From Terebella lapidaria (Eukaryota > Annelida > Polychaeta > Terebellida > Terebellidae), in the NCBI GenBank assembly GCA_949152475.1, contig OX424570.1, positions 9,536,181 to 9,600,180 on the forward strand: a stretch of 64,000 nucleotides of DNA, given 5' to 3'. Made by a program: the position numbers and the translations under genes. Of this stretch, positions 37,401 to 49,542 are shown piece by piece. The stretch's first letter is position 1. Each line of letters begins with the position of its first letter. Below the pieces are notes generated by a model. It worked only from the letters and a program-made list of their open reading frames with translations. It did no database searches and was not told the origin of the DNA.

Positions 37401-38343
37401 CACTTACGCAAACATTTGCCAACCGCGTTTGATCCGCACCGCGCGGTCAACAAAGATCCAATTGGATCCATCTGGATCACATCTAAAGGATATTGATCGT
37501 GCACGGGTATAGGATAATCGACATCTGGTCATGTCCGCGAACGATGCTGATCAGGTGCATTATCACTAGGGGTAAACTTTCTCGTGTATTTTTCATTCGC
37601 TAAGGTGAATTTTGCGAGCTTTGAAGGAGTGCGCTTGTTGTGAATAATATTGTGAGACAGTTAGGCTATATGCTGATGATTTTGATCGAAGGAAACATGC
37701 TGACAATTCTTAAAAGTTTATAAATCTATTGTGAGTTGCAATGCATGCGGCTCCTCTAAATTAAATGAAAACATTTTGAAAACTAAAATCTATACGAAAG
37801 ACGTTTTCTTTGTGCAGGTAGCTTATTCATTTGGAAAAGAAGTTTAATACAAATAATAATTATAAAATAACATGAATATTAACAGCAAGTACAAAACGTT
37901 AGACATTGTTTCAAATAATGTAAAATACATATAACTGTTACTTGATCAATGTCTTTGTTTTTACAGAAGCAAAGAGAATATTATCTCAAACGTGCACATG
38001 ATAGTTGTCAAGGAAATGAAAAAAAAATTATATGGCAAAAGTTTTATAAATTATTGTTAGCTTCAGATATAAATTGTCGTTTAATTTTCATTCGTGGCGT
38101 TAAAAGAAGCAAAACCATAAATATCGTGAACTAAGGTAGGTTACGGTAAGTTTCGGTATTCAATGATTGGTGCTGTATAAAATAATATGGCTAAAATCTC
38201 GACGCGCAAAATGTATACTGAAAATTTGATACCAAATCACATTACCCATATTGCCTACAAATATTGCGATAATGGGACATATTCCTAGGAATGAAGCAAT
38301 TGTAAAAAGAACGGATAGCGGAATAGTATTTTAATTCATTTCG
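31451..38343. other. No gene seen: large AT-rich region upstream of the Sp5-like gene
   Basis: About 6.9 kb without a credible gene. It contains scattered ATCAAAGG TCF-like motifs (32490 and 32936 areas), a DR1 nuclear-receptor site AGTTCAAAGGTCA at 34578-34590, short GC-rich spots (31480-31540, 34650, 37260-37500) and a G run near 36379. It may hold enhancers of the flanking developmental genes; nothing in sequence alone proves this. Confidence 0.4.
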
Positions 38344-38970
38344 TTTGGGTGGTTGCCTTTTTATTTCGGCTACCACCGACTCGAGAAACTAAAAAAGTTT
38401 ATAACGATTGAGGACTAGGAGGATAAGAATGAGGGTGATACAACCCGATTGTGCAACAATTGTGGTGTTATTAGTGAGGCAGTCTTTTATTTACTGTATT
38501 GCCATCTGGCGAATAACATGAAGAAAATCTATTGCTCACCCTGGAATCATAACGTTTCAAAATTCCAAGTTTTTTTCTGCCCGTCTTCAGGCCGCATAAT
38601 TTATAAAACACCGCAACTTACCCCAACTTGTATTATTATTATTTTCAAACGTACGCAGGGCTACGTATGTGCATTGGTAGTTATTAGGGAGTGGGAAATT
38701 CGAGCGAACATACTAGTAATATAGAGAGAATTTGTGTCCCTGGAAATTCTTTCTGGATTTGAAGTACCGGTATTGGGAATTTCCAATTTTTAGAAAACAA
38801 ACTTATTCATTACATTATTTTAGTTGGGAATCGGAAAATAAATTATATATTCCCGATGTAAATGATTTTCCCCGGTTCAAAATATTCATTCCCGTTATAC
38901 ATAGTATTTTTGTTTCAATATTATTTTCTCCGTTTAGATAATTTATTCCTGGTTTTAATGATTTATTCCT
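38344..38970 (+). repeat. Hairpin-headed repeat, copy A
   Basis: Starts with a hairpin (GGTGGTTGCC, loop, GGCTACCACC), then CTCGAG and a second hairpin AAACT-AAAAA-AGTTT, followed by TTATAACGATT and CAATTGTGGTGTTAT. The downstream part, including a TTCCCAATTTTTAGAAAACAA-like segment, matches copy B to about 38970. No coding capacity. Class unknown. Confidence 0.7.
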
Positions 38971-39558
38971 GAAGAATATATTCCAACACAGTCCATAAAC
39001 TCCCAAGATCTAGAAAAAAGTAAATTGAATTAAAATAAAGTTGGTTGGAACTAGTAAGCTTCTATATATTTGTAGATTTTTTTACTTCTACCTGCAAAAT
39101 GTAAAACGTCGGTAATCTATGCCAATGTTGAATTTTAGCAAAAGCGCTCAGGACTATAATAAAATTCACGCGGAAATGGTCACGTTAAATCATATTCAAG
39201 AGGAATACAAGTAACCCATTATCAACGCCTGTCCTACTTTACATGACCAAATTAATGATCACCAGTCATGGGCTACACTTTAATAACGTTATAGGTCACT
39301 GCAGTGAACATAAAAGTGTGCAAAATATGCAAATTAAGGTTACTGACCACAATGGGCACTCATGACGAATTAACGGGCACACGGAAAACAAGGGGACTTA
39401 ATAATTATCGTCTTTATGCTATATTTAGATATCATAAGAAAAGGCCCTATTGTGAAATATGACATAACCTCAAATATATCTAGCTTCTACAAAATATGAA
39501 AAAATACAATACAAACGCGGTGGCTGGCCATGTTTGTGTATTTTATTCTGCACTGGGC

Positions 39559-39840
39559 TTAATGGGTTTGCATTCTCCTCAGATAAATATTTTTAATAAA
39601 GTTGGAAATTGCATATAGGAATGGGTTGATATCTGCTTTGTCATCTAATGAGTTCGTTTGTACATCTAAAATAATTTTAAATTGTTTGTCAGTACTAAAA
39701 GACTTGAAGTTCTTCAGATAAGTATTAGGTTTTTTAAAAAAAATATTCCTGTCGTGTAAAAATCCTGGACAGTCAATAAGGAAATGCATCGCTGTTTTCT
39801 CAGCATACATGGGCCTATCACATGTCGTGCTAATCGAGGA
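39559..39840 (-). pseudogene. 3' end of a non-LTR retrotransposon ORF (LINE fragment)
   Basis: A minus-strand frame ends at 39559 and contains CDRPMYAEKTAMHFLIDCPGF. This resembles the C-terminal cysteine/histidine motif (CxxxxETxxHFLxxCP) downstream of reverse transcriptase in CR1/Jockey-type LINEs. Only about 90 residues remain, so the copy is severely truncated. It abuts, head to head, a second LINE fragment on the plus strand. Confidence 0.5.
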
Positions 39841-39889
39841 TACGTTACCCGAGCATCTGCCGCCGGTGCACTTCTCCGTGTAAGCAGTT

Positions 39890-42102
39890 ATACTTGTAAA
39901 AGCAAAACCATAAAGCATTCACAAGTGCCGTACATGAATAGCCAATTACGGCGAGCAATTAACTTCAAAAATATGTTGAGACGAAAATATGAAAAGCACA
40001 GGACAAATCAAATCTGGGAAAAATATAGGAAGCAGAGGAATCTAGTTGTAAAAATGAGAAAGCAAAGCCTTGCAGTATATATGAAAACCAAATGCAAGGT
40101 AGAGAAAGATTCCAAAACATTCTGGAAAACAATTAAGCCCATTATATCTGATAGATCCGGTGTTGGGAATGACCGAATTATGCTGTCTGAAGAAGAAAAT
40201 CTCATAACTAATCCTGTGGCTGTTTGCACAACACTTAATGAATTTTACAATACTATTGCAAATACTGATAACTCTGTTGCAATTGTCAGAGATGATCTGA
40301 ATGATGGATGCCAACACGGGGAACATAATATTTATAATATTTTGCGACATTTTGATGATCATCCCAGTATTTTAAAAATACTTGCTTCACGGGATGTCAA
40401 TAACATATTTGAATTCAAAAAAGTTTCTATTGATGATATTCATAAACAGTTATGCAAGCTTAATCCTTCCAAATCTACCGGATATGACATGATTCCACCC
40501 AAATTATTGAAGTTGGGAGCTGAGGCTCTCTGTATACCTTTTATGTTCCTAGTCAATGAAAGTATTACATCCGCTACTTTCCCAGCTGCATTGAAATATG
40601 CTGATATAATTCCTTTGTTCAAGAAAGGTGATATTCTCTCGAAAGAAAATTATAGACCAGTCAGCATTTTGTCAAGTATATCTAAACTGTTTGAAAGAAT
40701 CCTGTTTGAACAGATCTCTAATTATTTTGAGGGTGAATTTAGTATTTATGTATCTGGATTCAGAAAAAGTCATTGTTGTCAAAATGTTCTGACTCGATTT
40801 GTTGAAACAGTCAAATGTAAGCTTGATAATAAGGAAGTTGTTGGAACCGTTATGACAGATTTATCCAAAGCTTTTGATCATTTGCCTCATGATTTGTTGA
40901 TAGCTAAAATGAATGCTTACGGAGTGAATATTCATTCATGTAACTTACTTCTGAGCTATTTTCAGGATAGATTCCACAGAGTAAAAATGATGTCTAATGT
41001 TAGCGGGTGGCTACCACTTAATGTTGGAGCACCCCAAGGATCAATTTTGGGCCTTTCTGTTGATGTTTGATATTGAGAATGAATGTGATGTTTTTAATTA
41101 TGCTGATGATAATACAATATGCTGTTATGGCAAAAATAATGATGAGGTGAAGACAAAACTACATCATATAATATCTAAATTATTAAGTTGGTTTGATGAT
41201 AATAACATGAAAGTTAATTGCAACAAGTTTCAATATATGTTATTTGGAAATGGTTATAACCAAGATGACTCCATTGTAATTGATGGCAACACTATTCGTG
41301 CACAAAAAACTGTTAAGCTATTGGGTGTATATTTTGATGTAAATTTGAATTTTGACTACCATGTGCAAGAAATATGTAAGAAAGCAGGAAGGAAATTGAA
41401 TGTTTTACGTAGGCTGTCAAGAAATCTAAATGAACAAAATAAGATGCTTCTATTTCACTCATTCATATTATCAAACTTTGAATATTGTTCTATTGTGTGG
41501 CATTTCTGTAGTAGGGGTAACATGGCAAAAATTGAAAAACTGCAAAAGCAGGCTTTAATATATGTGTACAATGATCATGATTCTAACTATAGTTCCCTAA
41601 GACGTAAAGCAGCTATCCCACTCATGTATGTAAGGAGATTGAGGTGTATTTTATTAGAAGTATACAAATGTGTCAATAAGTTAGGACCCAGCTATTTACA
41701 TGATATGTTCGTATTAAAAAATGTACCATACAATAGGCGTAATATATTACAGGTGCAACAACATAAATATAGAACAGTCAAAAATGGATTAAATACGATT
41801 ATGTATCAGGGCAGTAAACTTTGGAATTCGCTTGAAAATGATATCAAAGATGTGGGATCTCTCACGGCCTTTAAAAGGAGAATTAATATGTGGCAGCCAC
41901 CAGAATGTAATTGTTCATGTTGTGTTCTATGTCATCTAAAGCAAGTGTAAATGTATCATCTTCACTGTATATATCTCATTCCTCATTGTAAATATCTTGT
42001 CATGTCGGTTAATAGCTGAATTCAGCTAATGTTCATGTTATGTGTCTTATCCGACGTTAAATAAAGTTTTATCTTATCTTATCTTATCTTATCTTATCTT
42101 AT
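39890..42102 (+). mobile_element. CR1/Jockey-like LINE, 5' truncated and frameshifted
   Basis: The frame opens in the endonuclease-RT linker (PYMNSQLRRAINFKNMLRRK), so the 5' half is missing. RT motifs follow: PLFKKGDILSKENYRPVSIL, DLSKAFDHLPHDLL and GAPQGSILG. The frame then shifts near 41053, with roughly nine codons missing, and resumes with FNYADDNTI carrying the catalytic YADD, thumb and C-terminal domain to 41950. The 3' end has AATAAA and a (TTATC)n tail (42069-42102), which serves as the 3' repeat in such LINEs. No protein could form. Copy B of the hairpin-headed repeat begins 28 bases after the tail. Confidence 0.85.
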
Positions 42103-42130
42103 ACTGCTTAAGATATTAATATTTATTATG

Positions 42131-42700
42131 TTTTGGGCGGTTGCCTTTTCATTTCGGCTACCACCAACTCGAGAAACTAAAAAAGTTTATATCGATTAAC
42201 GAAATCGTTGACAAGAGCCGGGGTGGTACATGTTGTTTGTGAAACAATTGTGGTGTTATTAGTGTAATAATGTATGAGCCACTGTGCTGCCATCTGGTGA
42301 ATATTGCGCATCAGAGGATCATGACGTTTCAGAATTTCAATTTTGACTTTCCAATAATTCTGTTTTGGTCAAAACAAAGATCCCCACAACTTGTTCAACA
42401 TTTCGTTGTGACCACTGATGTATTTTTTTTCGAATTTTGCAGGATTGCCGAGAAATAACTCGTACATGTGCATGGTAGTTTGGAAATGGGGAAAATGGTG
42501 CAAATTTTCATGCTATAAATTACGTATTTCCGTGAAAATTGTTTCCCTATTTGAATTATTGCCAAATTCTCAAGATTTAGAAAACAAAATTGTTTATTGC
42601 ATTATTTAAACTGGGAATAGATTATTGAAAAGCTGGAATAAATTATTTTTCCGGGTTTTAATATTTTTCCAGTTAATTGAAACAGAAAAAAAATAATTTG
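42131..42700 (+). repeat. Hairpin-headed repeat, copy B
   Basis: Same double-hairpin head (GGCGGTTGCC, loop, GGCTACCACC, then AAACT-AAAAA-AGTTT) and the same downstream segments as copy A (CAATTGTGGTGTTATTAGTG, the GCCATCTGGTGAAT region, ATCATGACGTTTCA). Confidence 0.7.
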
Positions 42701-42807
42701 GATGGCAAAGGCAGCTTCTGCATCTAGATATCGTTGTGGATTTTTAGACTTCCACATAAACAAAAAAAAGTGTAAAAAAATTGCAAATATTAATTTCCAG
42801 GCCAAAA

Positions 42808-42847
42808 TGAGGGCTCGGAGGTGAAATTGAGGGCTCGGAGGTGAAAT
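42808..42847. repeat. 20-bp tandem duplication
   Basis: GAGGGCTCGGAGGTGAAAT occurs twice in tandem with a 20-base period. Confidence 0.9.
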
Positions 42848-44270
42848 ATTAGCCCATAAAAAAAGTTACCAGTGAAATTTACAGTGTTGAACAAAAAACA
42901 TTTTTTTGGGTAAATTTTCTGCTTTGACCTATCAAAGCAACTGAATATCAAATTCAAGGTTACCTAAAGAACCACCTGATGTGATAATAAATAAACTATA
43001 TATCTGAAGCATTTTGTCTATAGTTGACAATTTACATTTTACCTCATTTGTTACCTCATTCGACAATTACCACTCAATGTCATCTCAGATCAACCTCGAG
43101 GTCACCAAAAGATCTGTAATAAATGTTTCTCTATGAACTTAAAATACAAACCTAAGCTCTGTTTCAGGCCAGATATATGGCCTTCTGAGTTACCATTCAA
43201 TGTCACCAGAGGTCAACTTCAAGGGCGCCAAAGGGCGTCATAATTAATTCAAACTGTGTCTACAACCATTTTGTATGCAGATTCAAATTTACACATTTCA
43301 GGTCAGATGTGAGGCTTTCTGGTTAACAACTCGGTCAAGGTCATCTGAGGGCAACTTCAAGACGACCAGAAGGTCCGCAATACATGACTTCATATTCATA
43401 TACCGTATACAGCTCTAAGGTATATATGCAACCATCTCATATGTAGAGATCACTTTACACATTTCATTTTGAAGTGACTTTGAGATTAACCATTCAAGGT
43501 CATGTGAGGTCAAGTTCAATGTCACCAAAGGATGTGCCACATAAGATTATAGTCAATTGGCCTTTAAGTTTTCTAAGTAGAAGTATGAAATTTGGTGAAT
43601 AAATATGGTTTTATGCCAAATGAAAACATAAATTTCAAATCGATCCGACGATCCTAAAAGTTATTGGTAAAATCATTAGAGGTTTCGTGTTGAACTTGAC
43701 TTTATGCTCATAATACAGGCCCAAGCTTTCTCTACAAGCATTTTGTCTCTAGCAGCCAATTTGTGCATTTCGAGCATGTTTGGCCCATTTGGACCTACAT
43801 TTTGGGCCTTTGGAGCAATTTAATTTCAATTCTATATACGAGATGAACAGTTGGCCTACATAATTACGTAGCTGCTGAAAGGACATGGAAGAAATATCTT
43901 TTGGATATAAATTATATTTATATATCATAATTGCGTTACCTTGCGATCTTACTGCGTTCCTTTGCAATCCTGATCGCGTTATAAGGAACGCTATCTTATT
44001 GCGTTCCTTTGCAATCCTGATCGCGTTATATCGTGCTATAGGCTTCATTGTGCTGATGCCCATAACTTCTGGAGAAGATTTTGCTACAAGATTGCGAAAG
44101 AAAGCGGCCTAGTATACGGGGGAACGGAATAAGATCGCGAGGGAACGCGATCCGGAATGCGAGGGAACGAAATGGGCCTAACAGTGTGCCAAAATGTTCT
44201 TCCATGTCCCCTCCGTAGCGGCTCCGTGAAATGCAGGTACCAAATACTTTATGTAGGTTATTGGGTTATT

Positions 44271-44850
44271 TTTTGGGTGGTTGCCTTTTTATTCCGGCTA
44301 CCACCAACTCCAGAAACTAAAAAAGTTTATAACGATGGACAAGTGTACTTGTACTTGGGGTAAGGGGGCGCCATAACTCGATGATATGCCCCCTAGACAG
44401 AAACCCGGGATCGGGGAAATCCCCTACTCTTTACGATAAATCCCAAGGGATCTTTTAGGTGCCAGACACCATAGACAGTCTCTGACACCACCCGGCCTTT
44501 GTTTTTACCGCCAGTCGGGCAATGGACAAGTGTCAGATTTAGCATGAGAGCGATACAAGCCATTTGTGCAACAATTGTGGTGTTTTTATTGAGTCATGGT
44601 GCATCCGGGGATCATGACGTTTCAGAAATTTAAATTTTTGCGCAGCTATCGTCTTTTATGGCTTATATCAATTGACAGAAACAAATTTTCAATCGATAAA
44701 TTCACGTATATTGACAAGGGAAAACAAACCTCATATGTATTCACCCTGAATATTGGTGTGAATACCGAAACTCCTAGCCTACAATTGTGAACGTATTAAA
44801 GATAATATCACCGATCATGTGCCTACAATTATGGTAAATTTTCAATTTCA
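44271..44850 (+). repeat. Hairpin-headed repeat, copy C
   Basis: Double-hairpin head as in copy A. It is split by the 176-bp insertion at 44346-44521. It lies in duplication copy I and corresponds to copy D in copy II. Confidence 0.7.
44346..44521. mobile_element. 176-bp SINE-like insertion
   Basis: ATGGACAAGTG lies on both sides (44335-44345 and 44522-44532), while the paralogous site in copy II (46819 region) is empty. An 11-base target duplication suggests LINE-mediated insertion. The insert has GGGGGCGCC and GGATCTTTTAGGTGCCAGAC segments. I see no tRNA-type A/B boxes, so the SINE label is tentative. Confidence 0.6.
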
Positions 44851-45860
44851 ATTTTAGTGTTTTTTTAAAGCTAGATCTACCACCAGCTATAGAAACAAAC
44901 AGAGTTTTCAGAGATGTAGTTTATCTATTCGTTCCCAATTTTTGTTCATATCTTTTAAGCCTAATAAATAAATTATTTTTCAAATGCTGAGTAATACAAA
45001 CATAAGCTCTATGTATAGAGCTAACTTGTGCATACCAGTCTTTTTCATGGGCATTTCGGGCTTACATATCAGGCCTTACGTCAAGTTACGAGCAATTTAA
45101 GGTTCTCATTTCATACATGCAACACCAAGGATCTTAATTAGCATGCTCTGAATGAAATCTCAGAACAGATGAGATAGCTTTTGAGAAAAAATAAACAAAG
45201 TCCAAAAACAGGCAGTTTTCAATAAAAAAAAATGGCCGTTTTGACCTTTCAAGGTCATTGAAGATCAAATCAAAGGTCACAACACAAATCGCCCTATATA
45301 AATTCCCATTTGAAAATGATAATATCTAAGTTATATCTTTAAGCATTGTAAGTAAAAAGCAGTAGCAGCTCCCATTATGAAGAAAAAAGTGGGAAAAAGT
45401 CGAAAAATGTCTTCAGTAGTGCAAAAATTTCTTTGTTTTTTCTCTTTGGCCTGGAAATGGATAAAAATGGATTGTAATGTGATTTCTGACAAAGAATTTT
45501 TTCGCTAATCTATTAAAAAATGGAAAAACCCGCCACGTGCAGATCGGTGATTCAAGGGCATCGAAAGTTAAATGACTCAAATTAACACATTTCAGGTCAG
45601 ATGTGAACTTCTTATTTACCACTCGGTCAAGGTCATCTGAGGGCAACTTCAACACGACCAGAAGGTCCGCAATACATGACCTCATTATTTATTCATATAC
45701 AGTATACAAAGGTATACAAAAGGTATATCTGCAACTATCTCATATGTAGAGATCACTTTACACATATCAGTTTGAAGTGACCTTGAGATTAACCATTCAA
45801 GGTCATGTGAGGTCAAGTTCAATGTCACCAAAGGATGTGCCACATAAGATTATAGTCAAT

Positions 45861-46086
45861 GGGGTTACTGTTTGCCACCAGGATCGCCACCATGTAATTC
45901 GGGTATAGATGAACCATAGAAACAGTCTATTGTGCCAAATACATACAAAAACGTAATAATATTACATTAAATTTTTGTCATGTTTGTTTTTGCATAATGC
46001 AGACAATGGACATGACGTTTTTGTACTTCTTGGGCATAATAGACTGTTTTAAAGCCCCAAAAGCACATGACATCTGCAGGTACCCC
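45861..46086. mobile_element. 226-bp foldback MITE
   Basis: Ends are inverted (GGGGTTACTG and CAGGTACCCC), and the interior folds on itself, with AAACAGTCTATTGTGCC against GGGCATAATAGACTGTTT and AAAAACGT against ACGTTTTT. The paralogous site in copy I (about 43565) lacks it. Flanking duplication is only AT, so the superfamily is undecided. No coding capacity. Confidence 0.75.
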
Positions 46087-46762
46087 ATTGGCCTTTCAGT
46101 TTTCGAAGTAGAAGTATGAAATTTGGTCAAAAATTATGGTTTTATGCCAAAAGGAAACATATAAAATTTCAAATCGATCCGACGATCCTAAAAGTTATTG
46201 GAAAAATCATTAGAGGTTTTGTGTTGAACTTGACTTTATCTTCATAATACAGGCCCAAGCTTTCTCTACAAGCATTTTGTCTCCAGCAGCCAATTTGTGC
46301 ATTTCGAGCATGTTTGGCCCATTTGGACCTACATTTTGGGGCTTTGGAGCAATTTAGTTTCAATTCTATTTACGAGATGAACAGTTGGCCTACATAATTA
46401 CGTAGCTGCTGAAGGGACATGGAAGAAATATCGTTTGGATATAAATTATATTTATATATCATAATTGCGTTACCTCGCGATCTTACTGCGTTCCTTTGCA
46501 ATCCTGATCGCGTTATCTCGTGCTATATAGGCTTCATTGTGCTGACGCCCATGGCTTCTGAGAAGATTTCGCCACAAGATTGTGAAGGAAAGCGGCCCAG
46601 TATACGAGGGAACGCAATAAGATCGCAAGGGAACGCGATCCGGAATGCGAGGGAACGCAATAGGCCTAACAATGTGTCATTAAAAATTTCTTCCATGTCC
46701 CCTCTGCGGCGGCTCCGTGAAATACAGGTACTAAATACTTCATGTAGGCTATTTGGTTATTT

Positions 46763-47090
46763 ATTGGGCGGTTGCCTTTTTATTTCGGCTACCACCAACT
46801 CGAGAAACTAAAAAAGTTTATAACGATTGACAAGTGTCAGATTTAGCATGAGAGCGATACAATCCATTTGTGCAGCAATTGTGGTGTTTTTATTTAGTCA
46901 TGATGCAACCAGAAATCATGACGTCTCAAAAATTTTAGTTTTGTGGCGCTATCGTCATTCATGGCTTATCTATTGACAGAAACAAATTTTCGAATGATAA
47001 ATTCACGCATATTGACAGAGAAAAAAAAACTCGTGTGTATTCACCCTGAATATTGGTGTGAATACCCGATGTCCTAGCCTACAATTGTGA
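46763..47090 (+). repeat. Hairpin-headed repeat, copy D
   Basis: Same head as copy B (GGCGGTTGCC with GGCTACCACC, then AAACT-AAAAA-AGTTT). It is the duplicate of copy C without the SINE-like insert. Confidence 0.7.
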
Positions 47091-47114
47091 ATAGGTCTGC
47101 AATGAACGTTTTAA

Positions 47115-47829
47115 AGTCATAGTAGCAAGGTACCATTATATGATTTTATTCCTGTTCACATAAAGGCATTGTGGACATTTGGTGATGAAAAAGGTGTTCG
47201 CGTTAATTGGTAATTAATAACAGCGACATATAATGGAATATTTTGACCCAGTATTGCAATCGCCTTCTCCAGCCGATGAAAGAAATAGCTTCGGCAATTT
47301 CCGTAATCGTGACGTCAGTTGAGGCAGAATGTGCTTTGATGGCTGGCCAAAAACGTAAAATACGTAATTTGTTGGCCAGCTCGAAGCAGGGAAAATCACC
47401 TCAAAATGCATGCTATTCAACAAAAAACACGCAAAAACCAGCAAATACTGGACATCTTGCAGTTCAACAAACCTCCGTTCTGGGTGAATAAATAGTGCTG
47501 ATTCTAAATATCAAGACAAGAAATGCCGTATTTTTGCCATCTCACCCCTTCACTTGAATTGTCAAACATAGACCAGGGGAATGAATATGCGACATGCAGT
47601 TTATCTTGCTGGCTACATGTACTTTCATGCCTGCCTCAACTGACGTCACAAACCACGTGACCCACACTAAAATCAGGATCAAAATCTTCGGCAATTTACG
47701 GAGGGAGTGCCTATTTGGTTCAATATCTCTAAACCCACTGATTGTAAATGTAAAATTCGTTCGAATTTATGGAAAACTATTCATAATAGACTAAATGAAA
47801 AGCACTTTCATCGGCATGCTACTAGGTCT
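47115..47829. mobile_element. 715-bp TTAA-flanked non-autonomous DNA element
   Basis: TTAA at 47111-47114 and 47830-47833 brackets 13-base inverted ends (AGTCATAGTAGCA and TGCTACTAGGTCT). The copy I site (near 44793) is uninterrupted. TTAA duplication is typical of piggyBac-type transposases, but the ends are not the usual CCY start. An internal pair of 19-base inverted repeats (GTGACGTCAGTTGAGGCAG near 47308 and its complement near 47636) is present. Short frames inside are not recognisable. Confidence 0.65.
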
Positions 47830-48227
47830 TTAAAAACAATATCACCGATCATGTGCCTACAATTATGATAAATTTTCTTTACCAATTGTAGTGTTTAGCT
47901 ACCACCAGCTAGAGAAACAATTTATATAGGCCTAATATAAGGCCTAATAGTTTATAAATTAGTTTTAAAAAAAAAGAAGGACAACCAGGCCTACCACTCA
48001 TATGTATTCACTGAATAACATTGTGGATAATTTTTTTTTTTTAAGATGATAATCTGCGCCGATTATGATTTACCAAATCGTCTGTTAGATCTCATACACA
48101 CTGAGAGGTAATACGATAAAGGGAGACAGAATGCGATAATATGTTTTGCACCAAGCATACCATAACTGTGAATGTCTATATGGGTGTGGCAATATTTCTG
48201 AGCAAGGTTTCTTCGAAATGGAAAATT

Positions 48228-49474
48228 AGCCCAAGTTACCGGACCTTGAAAGTGTACCAGTCAAGGTCATCTTGGTCAAGTTCAGGTTCACCAAAAGGGT
48301 CATTATTATATGAATTCCTATGCTCATAATACAATGTATAAGCTTAACTATTTTGTCTGTAGTGGCTTATACACATTTAATGTCAGGTGTGACCTTGAGA
48401 TTTAGCCTTCAAGGTCATTTGAAGGTCAAGTTCAGGTTCCCCGCATGGTGTGCAATATAAACCTTCCTATATGCTTATAACACGAACCTAAGCATTTCCG
48501 GTCAGGCATGACCGTGATATTTAGCCTTCAAGGTCATCAGAGGTCTAGTTCAAGGTCACAAAAAGGGGCACCATATATGTATTTATAGATGCTGAGTAAT
48601 ACAAACATAAGCTCTATGTACAGAGTTTCGGTCCCAGAAGCCAACCTGTGCATACTAGTCTTTTTCATGGGCAATTCGGGCCTACATATCAGGCATTACG
48701 AGCAATTTAAGGTCCTCATTTCATACAAGCAACATCAAGGATCCTAATTAGCATGCTCTGAATGAAATCTCAGAACAGATGAGATAGCTTTTGAAAAAAA
48801 ATAAACAAAGTCCAAAAACAGGCAGCTTTCAATAAAATATGACCGTTTTGACCTTTCAAGGTCATTGAAGATCAAATCCAAGGTCACAACACAAATCGCC
48901 ATATATGACTTCCCATTTGAAAATGCTAATATCCAAGCTCTATTTTCAAGCAATGTAAGCAAACAGTAGTAGCAGCTCCCATTATGGAGGAAAAAGTGGC
49001 AAAAAGTCGAAAAATGTCTTCAATAGTGCAAAAGTGTTCTTCTCCTTTTTCTCTTTGGCCTGGAAATGGACCAAAATGGATATGTGATTTTGGACAAAGA
49101 ATTTTCTCGCCAACCTGTTGGAAAAATCAAAAAGGCCGCCACGTGAAACCGGTGATTCAAGGGCATCGAAACTTAACACATCAAAAAGATATATGAGGGG
49201 AATATTTTGAAACGAAAATCTCAAAACTGTCTTAACAGTTTTTTTTTTTTAAAAATGCCCGTCGAAGCCAGAAATTGGCCACTTTTCATCGAAAATGTCC
49301 ACCATTTTGAAAAAGACTTGAATATAAAAAAACCCTAAAATATACCTCTCTCCTTCTAGGAATTTTTGTGCAAAATTTCAGAAATATTCGATCGCAATCT
49401 TCAAAGATAAAATGTAGACAGACGACGGTGCTACACAATGGCAATAGATTTTCGAACCAAAGGTACAGTAACCT
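48228..49474 (-). mobile_element. Second GTTACCGGAC-family repeat
   Basis: Reverse-oriented relative of 17896-20758. The right end reads AGGTTACTGTACC on the minus strand and the left end gives CCGGTAACTTGGGCT. Shared interior parts: CTGAAATTTTGCACAAAAAT, the TCTCAAAACTGTC region, GGCCATTTCNAGGCCAAA-like segments and TCAAGGTCA motifs. It is flanked by A/T runs (AAAATT and AAAAACC), again a T-run target. No protein is encoded. Confidence 0.65.
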
Positions 49475-49542
49475 AAAAACCATGGGCGAAATATCTAACA
49501 TTTCGCCTATGATATGGGAGTTGTCCGGGGTTCTTCAAATTC

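Larger units (their letters stand above)
43288..45585. repeat. Diverged tandem duplication, copy I
   Basis: Matches 45586-49170 in the same order and orientation: the ACACATTTCAGGTCAGATGT start, AGGTCA-rich part, TTTCGAGCATGTTTGGCCCA part, TGCGTTCCTTTGCAATCC part, hairpin-headed repeat and ATCACCGATCATGTGCC part. Insertions present in only one copy (44346-44521 here) date to after the duplication. Confidence 0.85.
45586..49170. repeat. Diverged tandem duplication, copy II
   Basis: Second copy of 43288-45585. It is longer because it carries a 226-bp foldback (45861-46086), a 715-bp TTAA element (47115-47829) and a fuller version of the GTTACCGGAC repeat (from 48228). Confidence 0.85.

Noticed and set aside
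38344-38408. Hammerhead ribozyme in the hairpin-headed repeat
   Set aside because: A GAAA occurs between the hairpins but the required CTGANGA core is not found in the right place, so only an unnamed structure is claimed.
47243-47491. Possible hAT transposase tail in the TTAA element
   Set aside because: The 82-residue frame has no dimerisation-domain pattern, and the reverse strand is equally open.
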